This document shows positions 25,439-34,442 of a DNA stretch of 64,000 nt, piece after piece. Made by a program: the position numbers and the translations under genes. Position 1 is the stretch's first letter. Each line of letters begins with the position of its first letter. Under the pieces are notes generated by a model. It was not told the origin of the DNA. It saw only the letters and a program-made list of their open reading frames with translations, and did not search any database. Source of the DNA: Flavobacteriaceae bacterium (GTDB taxonomy: Bacteria; Bacteroidota; Bacteroidia; Flavobacteriales; Flavobacteriaceae); contig JANQNQ010000005.1 in assembly GCA_028279515.1 (NCBI GenBank), positions 62,001 to 126,000 on the forward strand. Reading direction: 5' to 3'.

Positions 25439-28400
25439 TTAAAAAAAGGCCTTTAGCTGAACGCTACCAGTATGAATGGTCCTAGCATTCTCAGACTTTC
25501 GTCCTTGGTAATTTAGGTTGAGGTCTAGAAATTTGGTGAGCTGTTTCTGCGCCAATAGATTCCACGTAAAGTTATCTCCGGGCTGAAGTCCTTCAAGCAA
25601 TTGATAGCCAACAGGAGAGAAGGCATTTCCCTCAAATTGGTTATTCAAATAATTAAAAGCACCTGTGATAGCAATTTTTTGTTGATTTGCATAAGAGAAC
25701 GAAACCCCTATTTTTTGCTGTTCTAAAGACTCTAGATTCCCTAGCTGATTTTCCTTATTCTGAAATTCATAGAAAACATCAAAACGACTGTTCTTCGAGA
25801 ATAAATAAGAGAGTTTCGGATTGAGCTTAAAGGCATCGACCTCAAAGTTTCGCGAAGCAAAATTTTCAGAAAAACTCTCACTGGTCGAAGTAATTCCGGT
25901 TAAGGTGACCAGCCAGAAGTCATTCAGCTTGTGGGTAAACTGAAGTTGATGTGATTTAATACCACTTTCTTGTCCGCCGATAGACAGTTGATTGCGTGTG
26001 CGGGTATCCAAAAAGGTGTAGGAAGTCGTATATCGTTGTTTCCCGCGATTATAGAACAAGGTGTTTCGAATGTTCTGTGTAAGCCCTAAAAGTCCGTCGT
26101 TGACTTCCTTGAAAGGGTTTAGATTAAAGTTATTGCCATCCCTAATCACCTTTCGATCGATGAGATACGAAGTTTGGTTGTAAAAATGCGATAAGAACTT
26201 TTTGAAACCAGTTTTTTCACTCCATTGCGTTGGATTGAGTATCAGCGTTTGGCTAAACTTGTTTTGATGCGTTTTAACGAAGATCTGATTTGGGAGTAGC
26301 ACTCGGATGAATTCTGCCTGATCCGGAAAAGGAGCGACCTCAAACTCATTGAGTTCCTGAATGCCATTGTTGTTGTAGTCATTCCAGGTAAAAGTACCCT
26401 GCCCAGGTTCAACCTTCACATAAGTAAACTCCTGTTGGGCCACGGTACCCGAATTGGTCTCATAAAGAGTGTTGAGCGTAGCAATTTGATTGAAGAGTTT
26501 TTGATTGTATAGGATACGAGAGTTTAACGATTGCTCGTCCTCTACGTTTTCATCTTCGTTATTAAAGTCGCGATAGCTCACAAAGACAGAAAGCTGAGAA
26601 TTTTTGTTCTGTAACAGCCTCGATTTAGCGTAATAGGTATTAGAGGTGTTGAAACGCTCCAAATTGTTGTTTCGAATACTATCATTCTTTCTGAGTTTGT
26701 ATCCGGCTTCCAAATAGATTTTTGTGCTATCACCAACCCCAGCGAAAACATGATACGCATTGTATCGTTGACTAATTGGCGTAAGCGTGTCAGCAATCGT
26801 TTCACGCTGCTGGTTGTCTTCCAGGTCATACCCCGTGCCTACCCAACTCTTTTTGAAGCCATAAATGGCTCGCGCATGCAAGCGGGTGAAATCAGATTCT
26901 GTGGTGGGCGTCTCGTTGGTCAATCGGCTTCCATCTATGAAAATATTGAGTTTGTTTAGGGAGAGATTGGCATTTAGCAAATGACGATTACCAGTAACCG
27001 TATTTTTAAAATCTAAGTATTCAAAGGCATATTGAGCGCTTCCTTTTTCAGGATGTGAAAAACGAATTCCCGAGCTCACTAGTTGTTGGTCTCCAAGGTT
27101 TCCGTTTAGGCTTTGACCAACCGTAGTCTGTGCGGTAGGTAAGTTCCAGTCGCGGTTAAATTCAACCTGATACAAACCTTCGATATTTCTAAAGTTTTCA
27201 TCGACGATATCGAGATTGCCAAAAACGTTGGCCTTCCATTCTTTGTCAATGATGCGTTGGTCGAGTACCAGTCTTCCGGCGAACCCTTGGTTGTCATCGT
27301 CGTCGATATCAGAAAACAGGTTGAGGTCGTTGCTGCTAACTCCCAATTCGAAATTGATATTGGTTTTTTCAGAAGGCGTATAGGCACCATTCACGATGGC
27401 CATTTGTATCTTGGTCGGAGCCACAAGGCGTATGATCGGTTCATAATCTCCCTGCGGAATACCCCCTATAGGAGGAACAAACTCAAAGATCCTACCGATT
27501 GCAACATCACTGCTAAGCACATAGTTTCCTTGGTTAGCGCCTACGAAGGAAAAACGAACGTTAAATAGATCATCATCCGGATTGGTTGAAAAGACAAAGA
27601 TCTCTCCGTCGGCGGTGACCTCCCTTCGATATAATATCTTGTTTTCCGAAAAGGTATCGGCCACGGCCGAAGGCGCGGTCATAAGATCCATATTGTCTCC
27701 AGCATCGCTCAGGGTTTGAACCTGTTCTTGCGATAAGTTTTGCTGTACCGGTTGATTTTTGGCATCGTTTTCAGAATACACATACCCCCCAATTCTAAAG
27801 GTTTCACTTTGATGCTGAACGCCACCATAAGCGACAAAGCGGGTATAGTTGTTATCAGTAAACTGATATTCTACAGTGATACGCATATCAGAGGTGATTG
27901 GGTAGGTAGCGTTGAACAAAAGTTCGCCAGCATTGTAATCGATGACATAGTCTTTGTTTTCACCGCGTTCCAGCGGACGACCATTCACAAATACACGTTC
28001 GCTACCAGATATGATCAAGATAAAAAGCTCCTGGTTGGGTCCCAATAATTTATACGGACCTTGATTTCCTTCTTGTCCTTGAAACTGACTCTGTGTAAAT
28101 CGACCTCTTACCAAAGCACCCGCCCCAAAAAGATGTGTCTTCGAGTTTTTGTGATTAAGGGTTGCGCCGATTGAAACACCTTGCACCTTTTTGGTAAATC
28201 GCATGAAATACGAATCCTGATTTGTGAGGTTAACGTCTCCGGCTCTCACATTCCAATTATCACTGGATAGCTCGATGAAGACTTGATCAAACTCATCCAG
28301 ACGTTGCGAATACCCACTTTCTTGCAGCGGAATGTTCGCATCTTGTATAGAAGCACGTAGCGATACTTTATCAGAGATCTTTCCGGCGATTTGAAGGTCC

Positions 28401-28876
28401 AATTGAGAGTTCAATACGGCATTCTGATTGTTTCCAATGGTAACTCCGCGAGAGATACTTCCCGAAGTAGAAAGTCCGTCAAACGGAAGAAAATTACGTC
28501 TTCGTTCTGGAGTTAGCGAATAGATTCGATCCAGATCCCGCTGATTGTCGAGAATAAGATCCTCGTCCAATAAAGAATATCTTCTGGTCAAATAATCAGG
28601 ATACCTCAAGTATTCGACGGTCAACGAATCATTTTCAAGCGAAGTCGGATCTTTTAGGATGAGCCTGGATTTTACGAAGTCTACTTGATACTTTGTGCTG
28701 TCGATTACCCGTCCGGTTTTATCTAGCAAGATAAATTTAGACGAATTGATGCTCACTGTATCGATCTGAATGGTATCAGCAACGGCCACCTTCTTCGTTC
28801 GATAGTTAGAAGAAATATCTTGAGCGGCGCCCACAAAGGAAGTAAGTAACAAACATATGAGCGCAAGCTGTTTCAT
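25439..28876 (-). CDS. Very large outer-membrane barrel-like protein, conserved hypothetical
   Basis: The 1145-residue product starts at ATG 28876 with a signal peptide ending about residue 19 (SFVGAAQD). The N-terminal 150 residues contain a short beta domain (FILLDKTGRVIDSTKYQVDF). A segment follows with GSISRGVTIGNNQNAVLNS and RASIQDANIPLQESGYSQ, reminiscent of the giant T9SS translocon protein SprA but far shorter. The remainder is long antiparallel-strand sequence with many N, Q, Y and F, ending in LKAFF, consistent with a large barrel. Its function is unknown. It is monocistronic and divergent from xth. Confidence 0.75.
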   Translation of the reverse strand: MKQLALICLLLTSFVGAAQDISSNYRTKKVAVADTIQIDTVSINSSKFILLDKTGRVIDSTKYQVDFVKSRLILKDPTSLENDSLTVEYLRYPDYLTRRYSLLDEDLILDNQRDLDRIYSLTPERRRNFLPFDGLSTSGSISRGVTIGNNQNAVLNSQLDLQIAGKISDKVSLRASIQDANIPLQESGYSQRLDEFDQVFIELSSDNWNVRAGDVNLTNQDSYFMRFTKKVQGVSIGATLNHKNSKTHLFGAGALVRGRFTQSQFQGQEGNQGPYKLLGPNQELFILIISGSERVFVNGRPLERGENKDYVIDYNAGELLFNATYPITSDMRITVEYQFTDNNYTRFVAYGGVQHQSETFRIGGYVYSENDAKNQPVQQNLSQEQVQTLSDAGDNMDLMTAPSAVADTFSENKILYRREVTADGEIFVFSTNPDDDLFNVRFSFVGANQGNYVLSSDVAIGRIFEFVPPIGGIPQGDYEPIIRLVAPTKIQMAIVNGAYTPSEKTNINFELGVSSNDLNLFSDIDDDDNQGFAGRLVLDQRIIDKEWKANVFGNLDIVDENFRNIEGLYQVEFNRDWNLPTAQTTVGQSLNGNLGDQQLVSSGIRFSHPEKGSAQYAFEYLDFKNTVTGNRHLLNANLSLNKLNIFIDGSRLTNETPTTESDFTRLHARAIYGFKKSWVGTGYDLEDNQQRETIADTLTPISQRYNAYHVFAGVGDSTKIYLEAGYKLRKNDSIRNNNLERFNTSNTYYAKSRLLQNKNSQLSVFVSYRDFNNEDENVEDEQSLNSRILYNQKLFNQIATLNTLYETNSGTVAQQEFTYVKVEPGQGTFTWNDYNNNGIQELNEFEVAPFPDQAEFIRVLLPNQIFVKTHQNKFSQTLILNPTQWSEKTGFKKFLSHFYNQTSYLIDRKVIRDGNNFNLNPFKEVNDGLLGLTQNIRNTLFYNRGKQRYTTSYTFLDTRTRNQLSIGGQESGIKSHQLQFTHKLNDFWLVTLTGITSTSESFSENFASRNFEVDAFKLNPKLSYLFSKNSRFDVFYEFQNKENQLGNLESLEQQKIGVSFSYANQQKIAITGAFNYLNNQFEGNAFSPVGYQLLEGLQPGDNFTWNLLAQKQLTKFLDLNLNYQGRKSENARTIHTGSVQLKAFF

Positions 28877-29011
28877 GTACACAGGTAAACTAATGGCAAT
28901 CAAAAATATTTTAAATCTTCAACATAATAAATTTTATATCACTTTTAACGCAGAAAAGGCCTCGATTATTTATTTTAGCTACAAATTCATCGAACCACAA
29001 AATTTTACAGC

Positions 29012-29776
29012 TTGAAAATCATTTCGTATAACGTAAATGGCATACGAGCGGCGATCAATAAGGGATTCTTAGATTGGCTGCAAAGTGCCGACCCCGACGT
29101 TATTTGTCTCCAAGAGATCAAAGCACTCAAAGAACAACTAGACCTTTCCCTTTTTGAAGAAGCAGGGTACAAGTACCATTATTGGTTTAGTGCTCAGAAG
29201 AAAGGATATAGCGGGGTAGCCATCCTCTCAAAAAAAGAACCCGATCATGTAGAATTCGGCACAGGAATCGACTATATGGACTTCGAGGGGCGAAACCTTC
29301 GCGCCGACTTCAGCGGAGTGTCTGTTATGAGTTTGTATCTACCATCAGGAACCAATATTGCGCGTTTAGAGCATAAGTTGAAATACATGGCCGACTTTCA
29401 AACGTATATAAATAAACTAAAGGAAACACATCCCAATCTAATTGTCTGCGGTGACTATAACATCTGTCATCAAGCAATAGACATTCATGATCCGGTGCGT
29501 AATAAAAATGTATCAGGATTTTTGCCAGTAGAGCGTGAGTGGATCGGAAACTTTATCGATAGCGGATTTATTGATTCCTTTAGGCATTTCAATAAAGAAC
29601 CGCATCAATATAGTTGGTGGAGTTACCGCGCTAACTCCCGTGCCAATAACAAAGGCTGGCGTTTGGATTACGCAATGGTAAGCTCGGCTTTACAAGAAAA
29701 ATTGAAAAGAGCCGTTATATTGCCCGAAGCAAAACATAGCGATCACTGCCCGATTTTGGTAGAGATCGATAATTAA
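29012..29776 (+). CDS. xth: Exodeoxyribonuclease III
   Basis: The 254-residue AP endonuclease/3'-5' exonuclease starts at TTG 29012, directly giving the family start MKIISYNVNGIRAA. Metal and catalytic residues are visible in DVICLQEIKA, CGDYNICHQAID, WRLDYAMVS and SDHCPILVEI. It repairs abasic sites and trims 3' ends in base excision repair. OmpA lipoprotein follows after 30 bp and may be co-transcribed. Confidence 0.95.
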   Translation: MKIISYNVNGIRAAINKGFLDWLQSADPDVICLQEIKALKEQLDLSLFEEAGYKYHYWFSAQKKGYSGVAILSKKEPDHVEFGTGIDYMDFEGRNLRADFSGVSVMSLYLPSGTNIARLEHKLKYMADFQTYINKLKETHPNLIVCGDYNICHQAIDIHDPVRNKNVSGFLPVEREWIGNFIDSGFIDSFRHFNKEPHQYSWWSYRANSRANNKGWRLDYAMVSSALQEKLKRAVILPEAKHSDHCPILVEIDN

Positions 29777-29806
29777 AAACAAAGAACAACCCAAATTTGA
29801 AATAGA

Positions 29807-30763
29807 ATGAAGAAGATCTTAATAGGTATTTTAGGAATCACGCTAGTAACCTCGTGCGTGTCTTCAAAAGTGTATAAAGACCTTGAGGGTAAATATGCAA
29901 GATTGAAGAAAGAAAAAAATAAGTTGGCCGATGAGAACCAAGAGCTCGAAGCAGAGAAAAATCAATTGATCAACGATTTCAACGACCTTCAAAATAGATA
30001 TGACGAGGCCGTAGCTGAGCGCGACAAACTACGTCGTGATTATGACGCTACCAAAGCAAATCTTGATAATTTACAGGCGTCTTACGATGCGCTTGAGAAG
30101 AACAGCAGTGCCGCCATCGCTGAAAATTCAAAGAAGAACAGAGACCTTTTGGCGCAACTCGAAGCTAAGGAAAAAGCCCTGGCAGCCGAGAGCGATCGTT
30201 TGGCCAAACTCGAAAAAGAATTGGCATCAAGATCCAAGCGTGTTGATGAGCTAGAAAGTGTCATTGCTGCGAAAGATGCCGCAATGAAAAAACTCAAGGA
30301 TGCGATCTCAAAAGCATTACTTGACTTTGAAGGAAAGGGATTAACCGTAGAGCAGCGCGACGGAAAAGTATACGTTTCTATGGAAAACAAACTGTTGTTT
30401 CAATCAGGAAGCTGGTACGTAGGAGCCGAAGGAAAGAAGGCCGTACAACAACTCGGAAAGGTCTTGGGCGACAACCCAGATATCGCTGTTTTGATTGAAG
30501 GGCATACCGACGACGACCCCTACACGGGCAACGACCAACTTTCAGGCAACTGGGACCTATCGACCAAGAGAGCCACGGCAATCGTAAAGATCCTGAAAGA
30601 AAACAAGAGTATCAATCCAGAGAACTTGACCGCCGCAGGACGCGGGGAGTTTGCACCGATCGCACCGAATACGACTCCAGAAGGAAAGGCCAAGAACCGC
30701 CGTATCGAGGTCATCTTGACACCAAAACTTGACGAAGTCACCAAGTTGCTCAATGAAATTTAA
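29807..30763 (+). CDS. OmpA-family peptidoglycan-binding lipoprotein with coiled coil
   Basis: The 318-residue product has a lipoprotein signal with C17 (ITLVTSCVSS). A long coiled coil (about residues 25-165, rich in E, K, A, L) follows. The C-terminal OmpA domain has IEGHTDDDPYTGNDQLSGNW, LSTKRATAIV, AAGRGEFAPIAPNTT and KAKNRRIEVIL. It should bind peptidoglycan from the outer membrane, with the coil as spacer. Confidence 0.92.
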   Translation: MKKILIGILGITLVTSCVSSKVYKDLEGKYARLKKEKNKLADENQELEAEKNQLINDFNDLQNRYDEAVAERDKLRRDYDATKANLDNLQASYDALEKNSSAAIAENSKKNRDLLAQLEAKEKALAAESDRLAKLEKELASRSKRVDELESVIAAKDAAMKKLKDAISKALLDFEGKGLTVEQRDGKVYVSMENKLLFQSGSWYVGAEGKKAVQQLGKVLGDNPDIAVLIEGHTDDDPYTGNDQLSGNWDLSTKRATAIVKILKENKSINPENLTAAGRGEFAPIAPNTTPEGKAKNRRIEVILTPKLDEVTKLLNEI

Positions 30764-30776
30764 TAATTAGGTTAAG

Positions 30777-30832
30777 GCGTTCCCGTAAAGTAGAGCATAG
30801 CTCACTTTACCGTCGGGCTTTCGGTAGTCGCT
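30777..30832 (+). repeat. Dispersed repeat, copy A
   Basis: This segment contains an internal hairpin GTAAAGTAGAGC/GCTCACTTTAC and then CGGGCTTTCGGTAG. It is a diverged copy, in opposite orientation, of the repeat at 55739-55802. It is non-coding and sits just past the OmpA gene. Confidence 0.65.
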
Positions 30833-30877
30833 ATCAATTTTTTGTCATGCCGAGCGCAGTCGAGGCACAAAATTGAT
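30833..30877. repeat. Dispersed palindromic repeat with GCCGAGCGCAGTCGAGGC core
   Basis: ATCAATTTT and AAAATTGAT form the outer stem, and GCCGAGCGCAGTCGAGGC with near-palindromic ends forms the head. This core is familiar from many intergenic regions in flavobacteria (from general knowledge, not searched here). Confidence 0.55.
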
Positions 30878-30928
30878 GAGCTCCAACAGAACCTCAATCC
30901 CTAACGCTAAATTTACTATCTTTATAAG

Positions 30929-30955
30929 CCTCGTAGTCTCGCTACGAGGTTTTTA
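30929..30955 (+). terminator. Rho-independent terminator
   Basis: CCTCGTAG, a 5-base loop and CTACGAGG are followed by TTTTTA. It closes the xth-OmpA transcript 166 bases after the stop codon and isolates the aldo/keto reductase gene. Confidence 0.85.
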
Positions 30956-30999
30956 ATTTGCTATTGAAAGGAATCATTCATTAACACGTACCATTTTAC

Positions 31000-32040
31000 A
31001 TGAGATACACTACCTTACCCAATACTGACGTAAAAGTCAGTAAGATCTGCTTAGGAACCATGACATGGGGAGAGCAGAACACTGAAGCCGAAGGACACGA
31101 ACAAATGGATTACGCCTTAGACCAAGGCATCAACTTCTTTGATACAGCCGAATTGTATTCGGTACCTGCCCGCGCTGAGACCTACGGGTCTACCGAACGC
31201 ATCATCGGCACCTGGTTCAAAAAGACAGGAAATCGCGACAAGATCATTCTGGCTAGCAAGATTGCGGGGCCGGGACCCTATACTGCCCACATTCGTACTG
31301 GCGGATTTGCCAAACACGAGATCGACGACGCCGTAGAGAAAAGTCTAAAACGATTGCAGACCGACTATATAGACTTGTACCAGCTGCATTGGCCAGAGCG
31401 TAACACCCATTTCTTCGGAAAAAGAGATTACACACATGAACCCAGCGAGCAATGGAAGGACAATTTCCAAGAGATATTGGAGTCTTTGGATGCCGTTATC
31501 AAAAGCGGAAAGGTCCGATATGTTGGATTGTCAAACGAAGTGCCATGGGGCGTCATGCGCTACCTGGAAGAAAGCAGAAAGCACGGATTGCCAAAGATGA
31601 TCACCATTCAAAACCCATATTCGTTGATCAATCGCACCTTTGAAGGCGGAAACGCTGAGGTATCCATGAGAGAAAACATCGGATTGCTACCGTATTCACC
31701 TTTAGGAAGCGGTTCTTTAAGCGGAAAATATATTGGCGGAAAAAGGCCAGCCAAATCAAGAGGCGCCTTGTTTCCAAACTTCTTAGCGCGCTATGACAGT
31801 CCGCAATCAAGAGAGGCCATCGAGCGTTACGATGCTTTGGCCAAAGCACACGGATTGACCTTGGCGCAAATGGCCTTGGCCTTTATCAATGACCGCCCGT
31901 TTGTGACCAGCAACATCATCGGAGCCACCACCATGGAACAGCTCAAAGAAAACATTGGAAGCATCGACGTCACTCTGAATGATGAAGTGCTAAAAGGCAT
32001 TGATGAGATTCATGCGGCTATTCCGAATCCGGCGCCTTAA
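31000..32040 (+). CDS. tas: NAD(P)-dependent aldo/keto reductase (Tas-like)
   Basis: The 346-residue TIM-barrel reductase carries the full AKR tetrad: D48 and Y53 (FFDTAELYSVP), K87 (ILASKIAGP) and H130 (LYQLHWPER). The motif GTMTWGEQN and the long loop YGSTERIIGTWFKK match E. coli Tas closely. It reduces aldehydes or ketones; the natural substrate is not known. It has terminators upstream, so it is probably transcribed on its own. Confidence 0.92.
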   Translation: MRYTTLPNTDVKVSKICLGTMTWGEQNTEAEGHEQMDYALDQGINFFDTAELYSVPARAETYGSTERIIGTWFKKTGNRDKIILASKIAGPGPYTAHIRTGGFAKHEIDDAVEKSLKRLQTDYIDLYQLHWPERNTHFFGKRDYTHEPSEQWKDNFQEILESLDAVIKSGKVRYVGLSNEVPWGVMRYLEESRKHGLPKMITIQNPYSLINRTFEGGNAEVSMRENIGLLPYSPLGSGSLSGKYIGGKRPAKSRGALFPNFLARYDSPQSREAIERYDALAKAHGLTLAQMALAFINDRPFVTSNIIGATTMEQLKENIGSIDVTLNDEVLKGIDEIHAAIPNPAP

Positions 32041-32045
32041 ATTAT

Positions 32046-32327
32046 TCAACTAAGAAGAGCAAGTGCTGCAATGGTTAAGATAATAATTCCGATACCGTTC
32101 AGCACTTTTTTGTTTTTGATTAGGAGTTGAAGTACAATATCAAGTATGCCAATGGCTACACCAATTCCAAAAAGTCCTACCATTAACACGACACCCCATC
32201 CTTCTCCACTGGATAGCGTTGGATAATTGACTGTTGTGTAAACTAGTATCCCAACGCAGTATAGAATAACCACAATATTCAGAATGGTGAATTCAATATT
32301 TTTCATATAGCTTTCTGACTTCTTCAT
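32046..32327 (-). CDS. Small three-helix membrane protein of unknown function
   Basis: A 93-residue protein (86 if ATG 32306 is used) with about three hydrophobic helices and short loops. It overlaps the end of the 60-residue ORF, so the two are translationally coupled. I do not recognise the family. It is convergent with the aldo/keto reductase, 5 bp away. Confidence 0.6.
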   Translation of the reverse strand: MKKSESYMKNIEFTILNIVVILYCVGILVYTTVNYPTLSSGEGWGVVLMVGLFGIGVAIGILDIVLQLLIKNKKVLNGIGIIILTIAALALLS

Positions 32328-32475
32328 GTGGCACCACTTTGCCTTTCTTCATGTCTTCCAGTCCCTTTTCTATTGATGTGCGCTCTTCAGGAGAATGCAT
32401 TTCCCAAAGGTCATCTTTATAATCGTTACGAGAGGGGTTGGGTTCATTTTTTTCGTTATGAAGATTTGTGCTCAT
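32293..32475 (-). CDS. Antitoxin-like small protein
   Basis: The 60-residue charged protein has the C-terminal pattern SIEKGLEDMKKGKVVPHEEV, which is typical of antitoxin proteins of the RelE/ParE-partner type (GxxxxxxGxxVPHEEV). No RelE/ParE toxin follows; instead the membrane protein at 32046-32327 overlaps it. It is either an orphan antitoxin, a partner of an unrecognised membrane toxin, or a small protein with a shared motif. Confidence 0.55.
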   Translation of the reverse strand: MSTNLHNEKNEPNPSRNDYKDDLWEMHSPEERTSIEKGLEDMKKGKVVPHEEVRKLYEKY

Positions 32476-32548
32476 ATTTCAAAGATAAGGCTATTGAGTT
32501 TTTGTTGTGTTTAATTTAACGAGTGGTTTTAAAAATAGGAAGATTGAA

Positions 32549-32938
32549 TTAGTCGTTCTTTGCGGTGCGATTTCCCCTTTTTCTTATGATGTAAATTAGG
32601 CCTAAAATAACGATTGTTGGTACAACTACGCAAATCACAACTGAAGCTTGCACATAGTTCAAACCAATATTGTCAAACCATTTCAGAAAATCGACAGAAG
32701 CATTAAAAAGGTTTGTTGAGAAACTGCTAAAATCAGGAATAAGCAGAAGAGCTATAACGATAAGAACGATAAAACCTATTACAAGCTTTCGTGACTTAAA
32801 AATTCGATCGATCAAATACATAAAGGCAAGAGGAACAAGAATATAGTAGACAACTATGTTGATTTCATGGTAGGTGAGTCCAGTGATGGCAGAGAGCCAT
32901 TTTAGTAGGCGATAGACACTGTCGAAAATACCTTTCAT
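32549..32938 (-). CDS. Small membrane protein downstream of radA
   Basis: The 129-residue protein has three hydrophobic segments (about residues 25-43, 50-68 and 97-120) and a basic tail (IIRKRGNRTAKND). Its ATG starts 2 bp after the radA stop, so the two genes are co-transcribed. No family is recognised. Confidence 0.65.
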   Translation of the reverse strand: MKGIFDSVYRLLKWLSAITGLTYHEINIVVYYILVPLAFMYLIDRIFKSRKLVIGFIVLIVIALLLIPDFSSFSTNLFNASVDFLKWFDNIGLNYVQASVVICVVVPTIVILGLIYIIRKRGNRTAKND

Positions 32939-32940
32939 GA

Positions 32941-34302
32941 TTACCCAAACAAATAACTCACTAGATCTTCGATCTTAGCAAGCAATTGCACATTGATGTT
33001 CGTATCTTTTAGCGAGATCTTGTTGTATTTGGAAACCAAGATGGTTGAAAACCCTAATTTTTCAGCTTCGAGAATACGTTGGTCAATGCGGTTTACAGGG
33101 CGAATCTCACCAGAGAGTCCAACCTCGCCTGCAAAGCAGATGTCCTTTTCGACGGCGATGTCTTCGTTGCTTGACAGTATAGCGGCAACAACCGCTAAAT
33201 CAATGGCAGTATCATCTACTGAAATTCCGCCGGTGATGTTTAAGAATACATCTTTGGCACCCAGTCTAAACCCGGCGCGTTTTTCGAGCACGGCCAAGAG
33301 CATGTTGAGGCGTTTGGCATTGTAGCCTGTGGCGCTTCGTTGCGGAGTTCCATATACGGCTGTGCTGACCAAGGCTTGTATTTCGATCATAAGTGGGCGC
33401 ATACCTTCCAGAGTAGCTGCGATGGCATTTCCGCTTAGCTCTTCATCTTTTTTAGAGATCATGATCTCACTTGGGTTGGTCACTTCGCGCAGTCCTGCAC
33501 CCAGCATTTCATAGATGCCCAATTCTGAAGTGGATCCAAAACGATTCTTGTGCGCACGCAAAATTCGATAGACATGATTGCGATCGCCTTCAAACTGCAA
33601 GACCGTGTCAACCATATGCTCTAATATCTTCGGTCCTGCAATGTTTCCGTCTTTAGTGATGTGTCCGATCAATACAACGGGAGTTGCTGTTTCCTTAGCA
33701 AACTTGATAAGCTCAGTAGTACACTCGCGTATTTGCGAAATGCTTCCGGCGCTACTTTCGATATAATCAGAGTGCAATGTCTGAATCGAGTCAATGACCA
33801 CAATATCTGGCTCAATGGCTTCGATTTGCTTAAAGATGTTTTGGGTCTTGGTTTCCGTCAGGATATAACAATTTTCCGCCCCACTAAAGATACGTTCGGC
33901 GCGCATCTTGATTTGTTTTTGGCTTTCTTCGCCAGAAACATACAGTGTTTTATACGGAAGTTTTAAACTGATTTGTAGAAGCAATGTACTTTTTCCAATG
34001 CCAGGTTCCCCGCCAAGTAAGGTCAACGAACCAGGAACGAGTCCCCCACCCAATACGCGATTCAACTCGGTGTTTAGGGTGTCGATACGCTTCTCTTGAG
34101 AGAGGTCGATCTCGTCAATTTTTAACGGCTTTGAAACCCTCTTTGAAGTACTTGTAGGCGATTTCCAATCCTTCTTGTCTTCTTTCTGAATGAGCTCTTC
34201 GACAATGGTATTCCATTCGTGACACGAATTGCATTGTCCTTGCCACTTCGGAAATTGCGCTCCACAGTTTTGACAAAAGAAAGTGGTTTTGGGTTTAGCC
34301 AT
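32941..34302 (-). CDS. radA: DNA repair protein RadA
   Basis: The 453-residue protein has an N-terminal C4 zinc finger (C10, C13, C24, C27) and a RecA-like ATPase with Walker A GGEPGIGKST (K104). It also has the RadA signature KNRFGST near residue 250 and a Lon-type C-terminal domain (LNITGGISVDDTAIDLAVV). RadA helps branch migration and recombination intermediates in repair. Its upstream gap carries a strong inverted repeat. Confidence 0.96.
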   Translation of the reverse strand: MAKPKTTFFCQNCGAQFPKWQGQCNSCHEWNTIVEELIQKEDKKDWKSPTSTSKRVSKPLKIDEIDLSQEKRIDTLNTELNRVLGGGLVPGSLTLLGGEPGIGKSTLLLQISLKLPYKTLYVSGEESQKQIKMRAERIFSGAENCYILTETKTQNIFKQIEAIEPDIVVIDSIQTLHSDYIESSAGSISQIRECTTELIKFAKETATPVVLIGHITKDGNIAGPKILEHMVDTVLQFEGDRNHVYRILRAHKNRFGSTSELGIYEMLGAGLREVTNPSEIMISKKDEELSGNAIAATLEGMRPLMIEIQALVSTAVYGTPQRSATGYNAKRLNMLLAVLEKRAGFRLGAKDVFLNITGGISVDDTAIDLAVVAAILSSNEDIAVEKDICFAGEVGLSGEIRPVNRIDQRILEAEKLGFSTILVSKYNKISLKDTNINVQLLAKIEDLVSYLFG

Positions 34303-34317
34303 GCTAGTTCTTAGTCG

Positions 34318-34427
34318 TTAGTTTTTAGTTATTAGAAAATGACGTCGAAAGCTGAAATCAAAAATAGGACTTTTTATTGGTTGTTGACGTTTCAGTGCAA
34401 ACCAATAAACTAACAACTAAAAACTAA
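34318..34427. repeat. Inverted repeat between esterase gene and radA
   Basis: TTAGTTTTTAGTTATTAG at 34318-34335 matches the reverse complement of 34410-34427 at 17 of 18 positions. Each arm is itself made of short AGTTxTTAG-like units. The 74-base loop has no ORF. It could fold into a long hairpin in the transcript reading through from the esterase gene to radA. Confidence 0.65.
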
Positions 34428-34442
34428 GAACCAAAAACTAAC

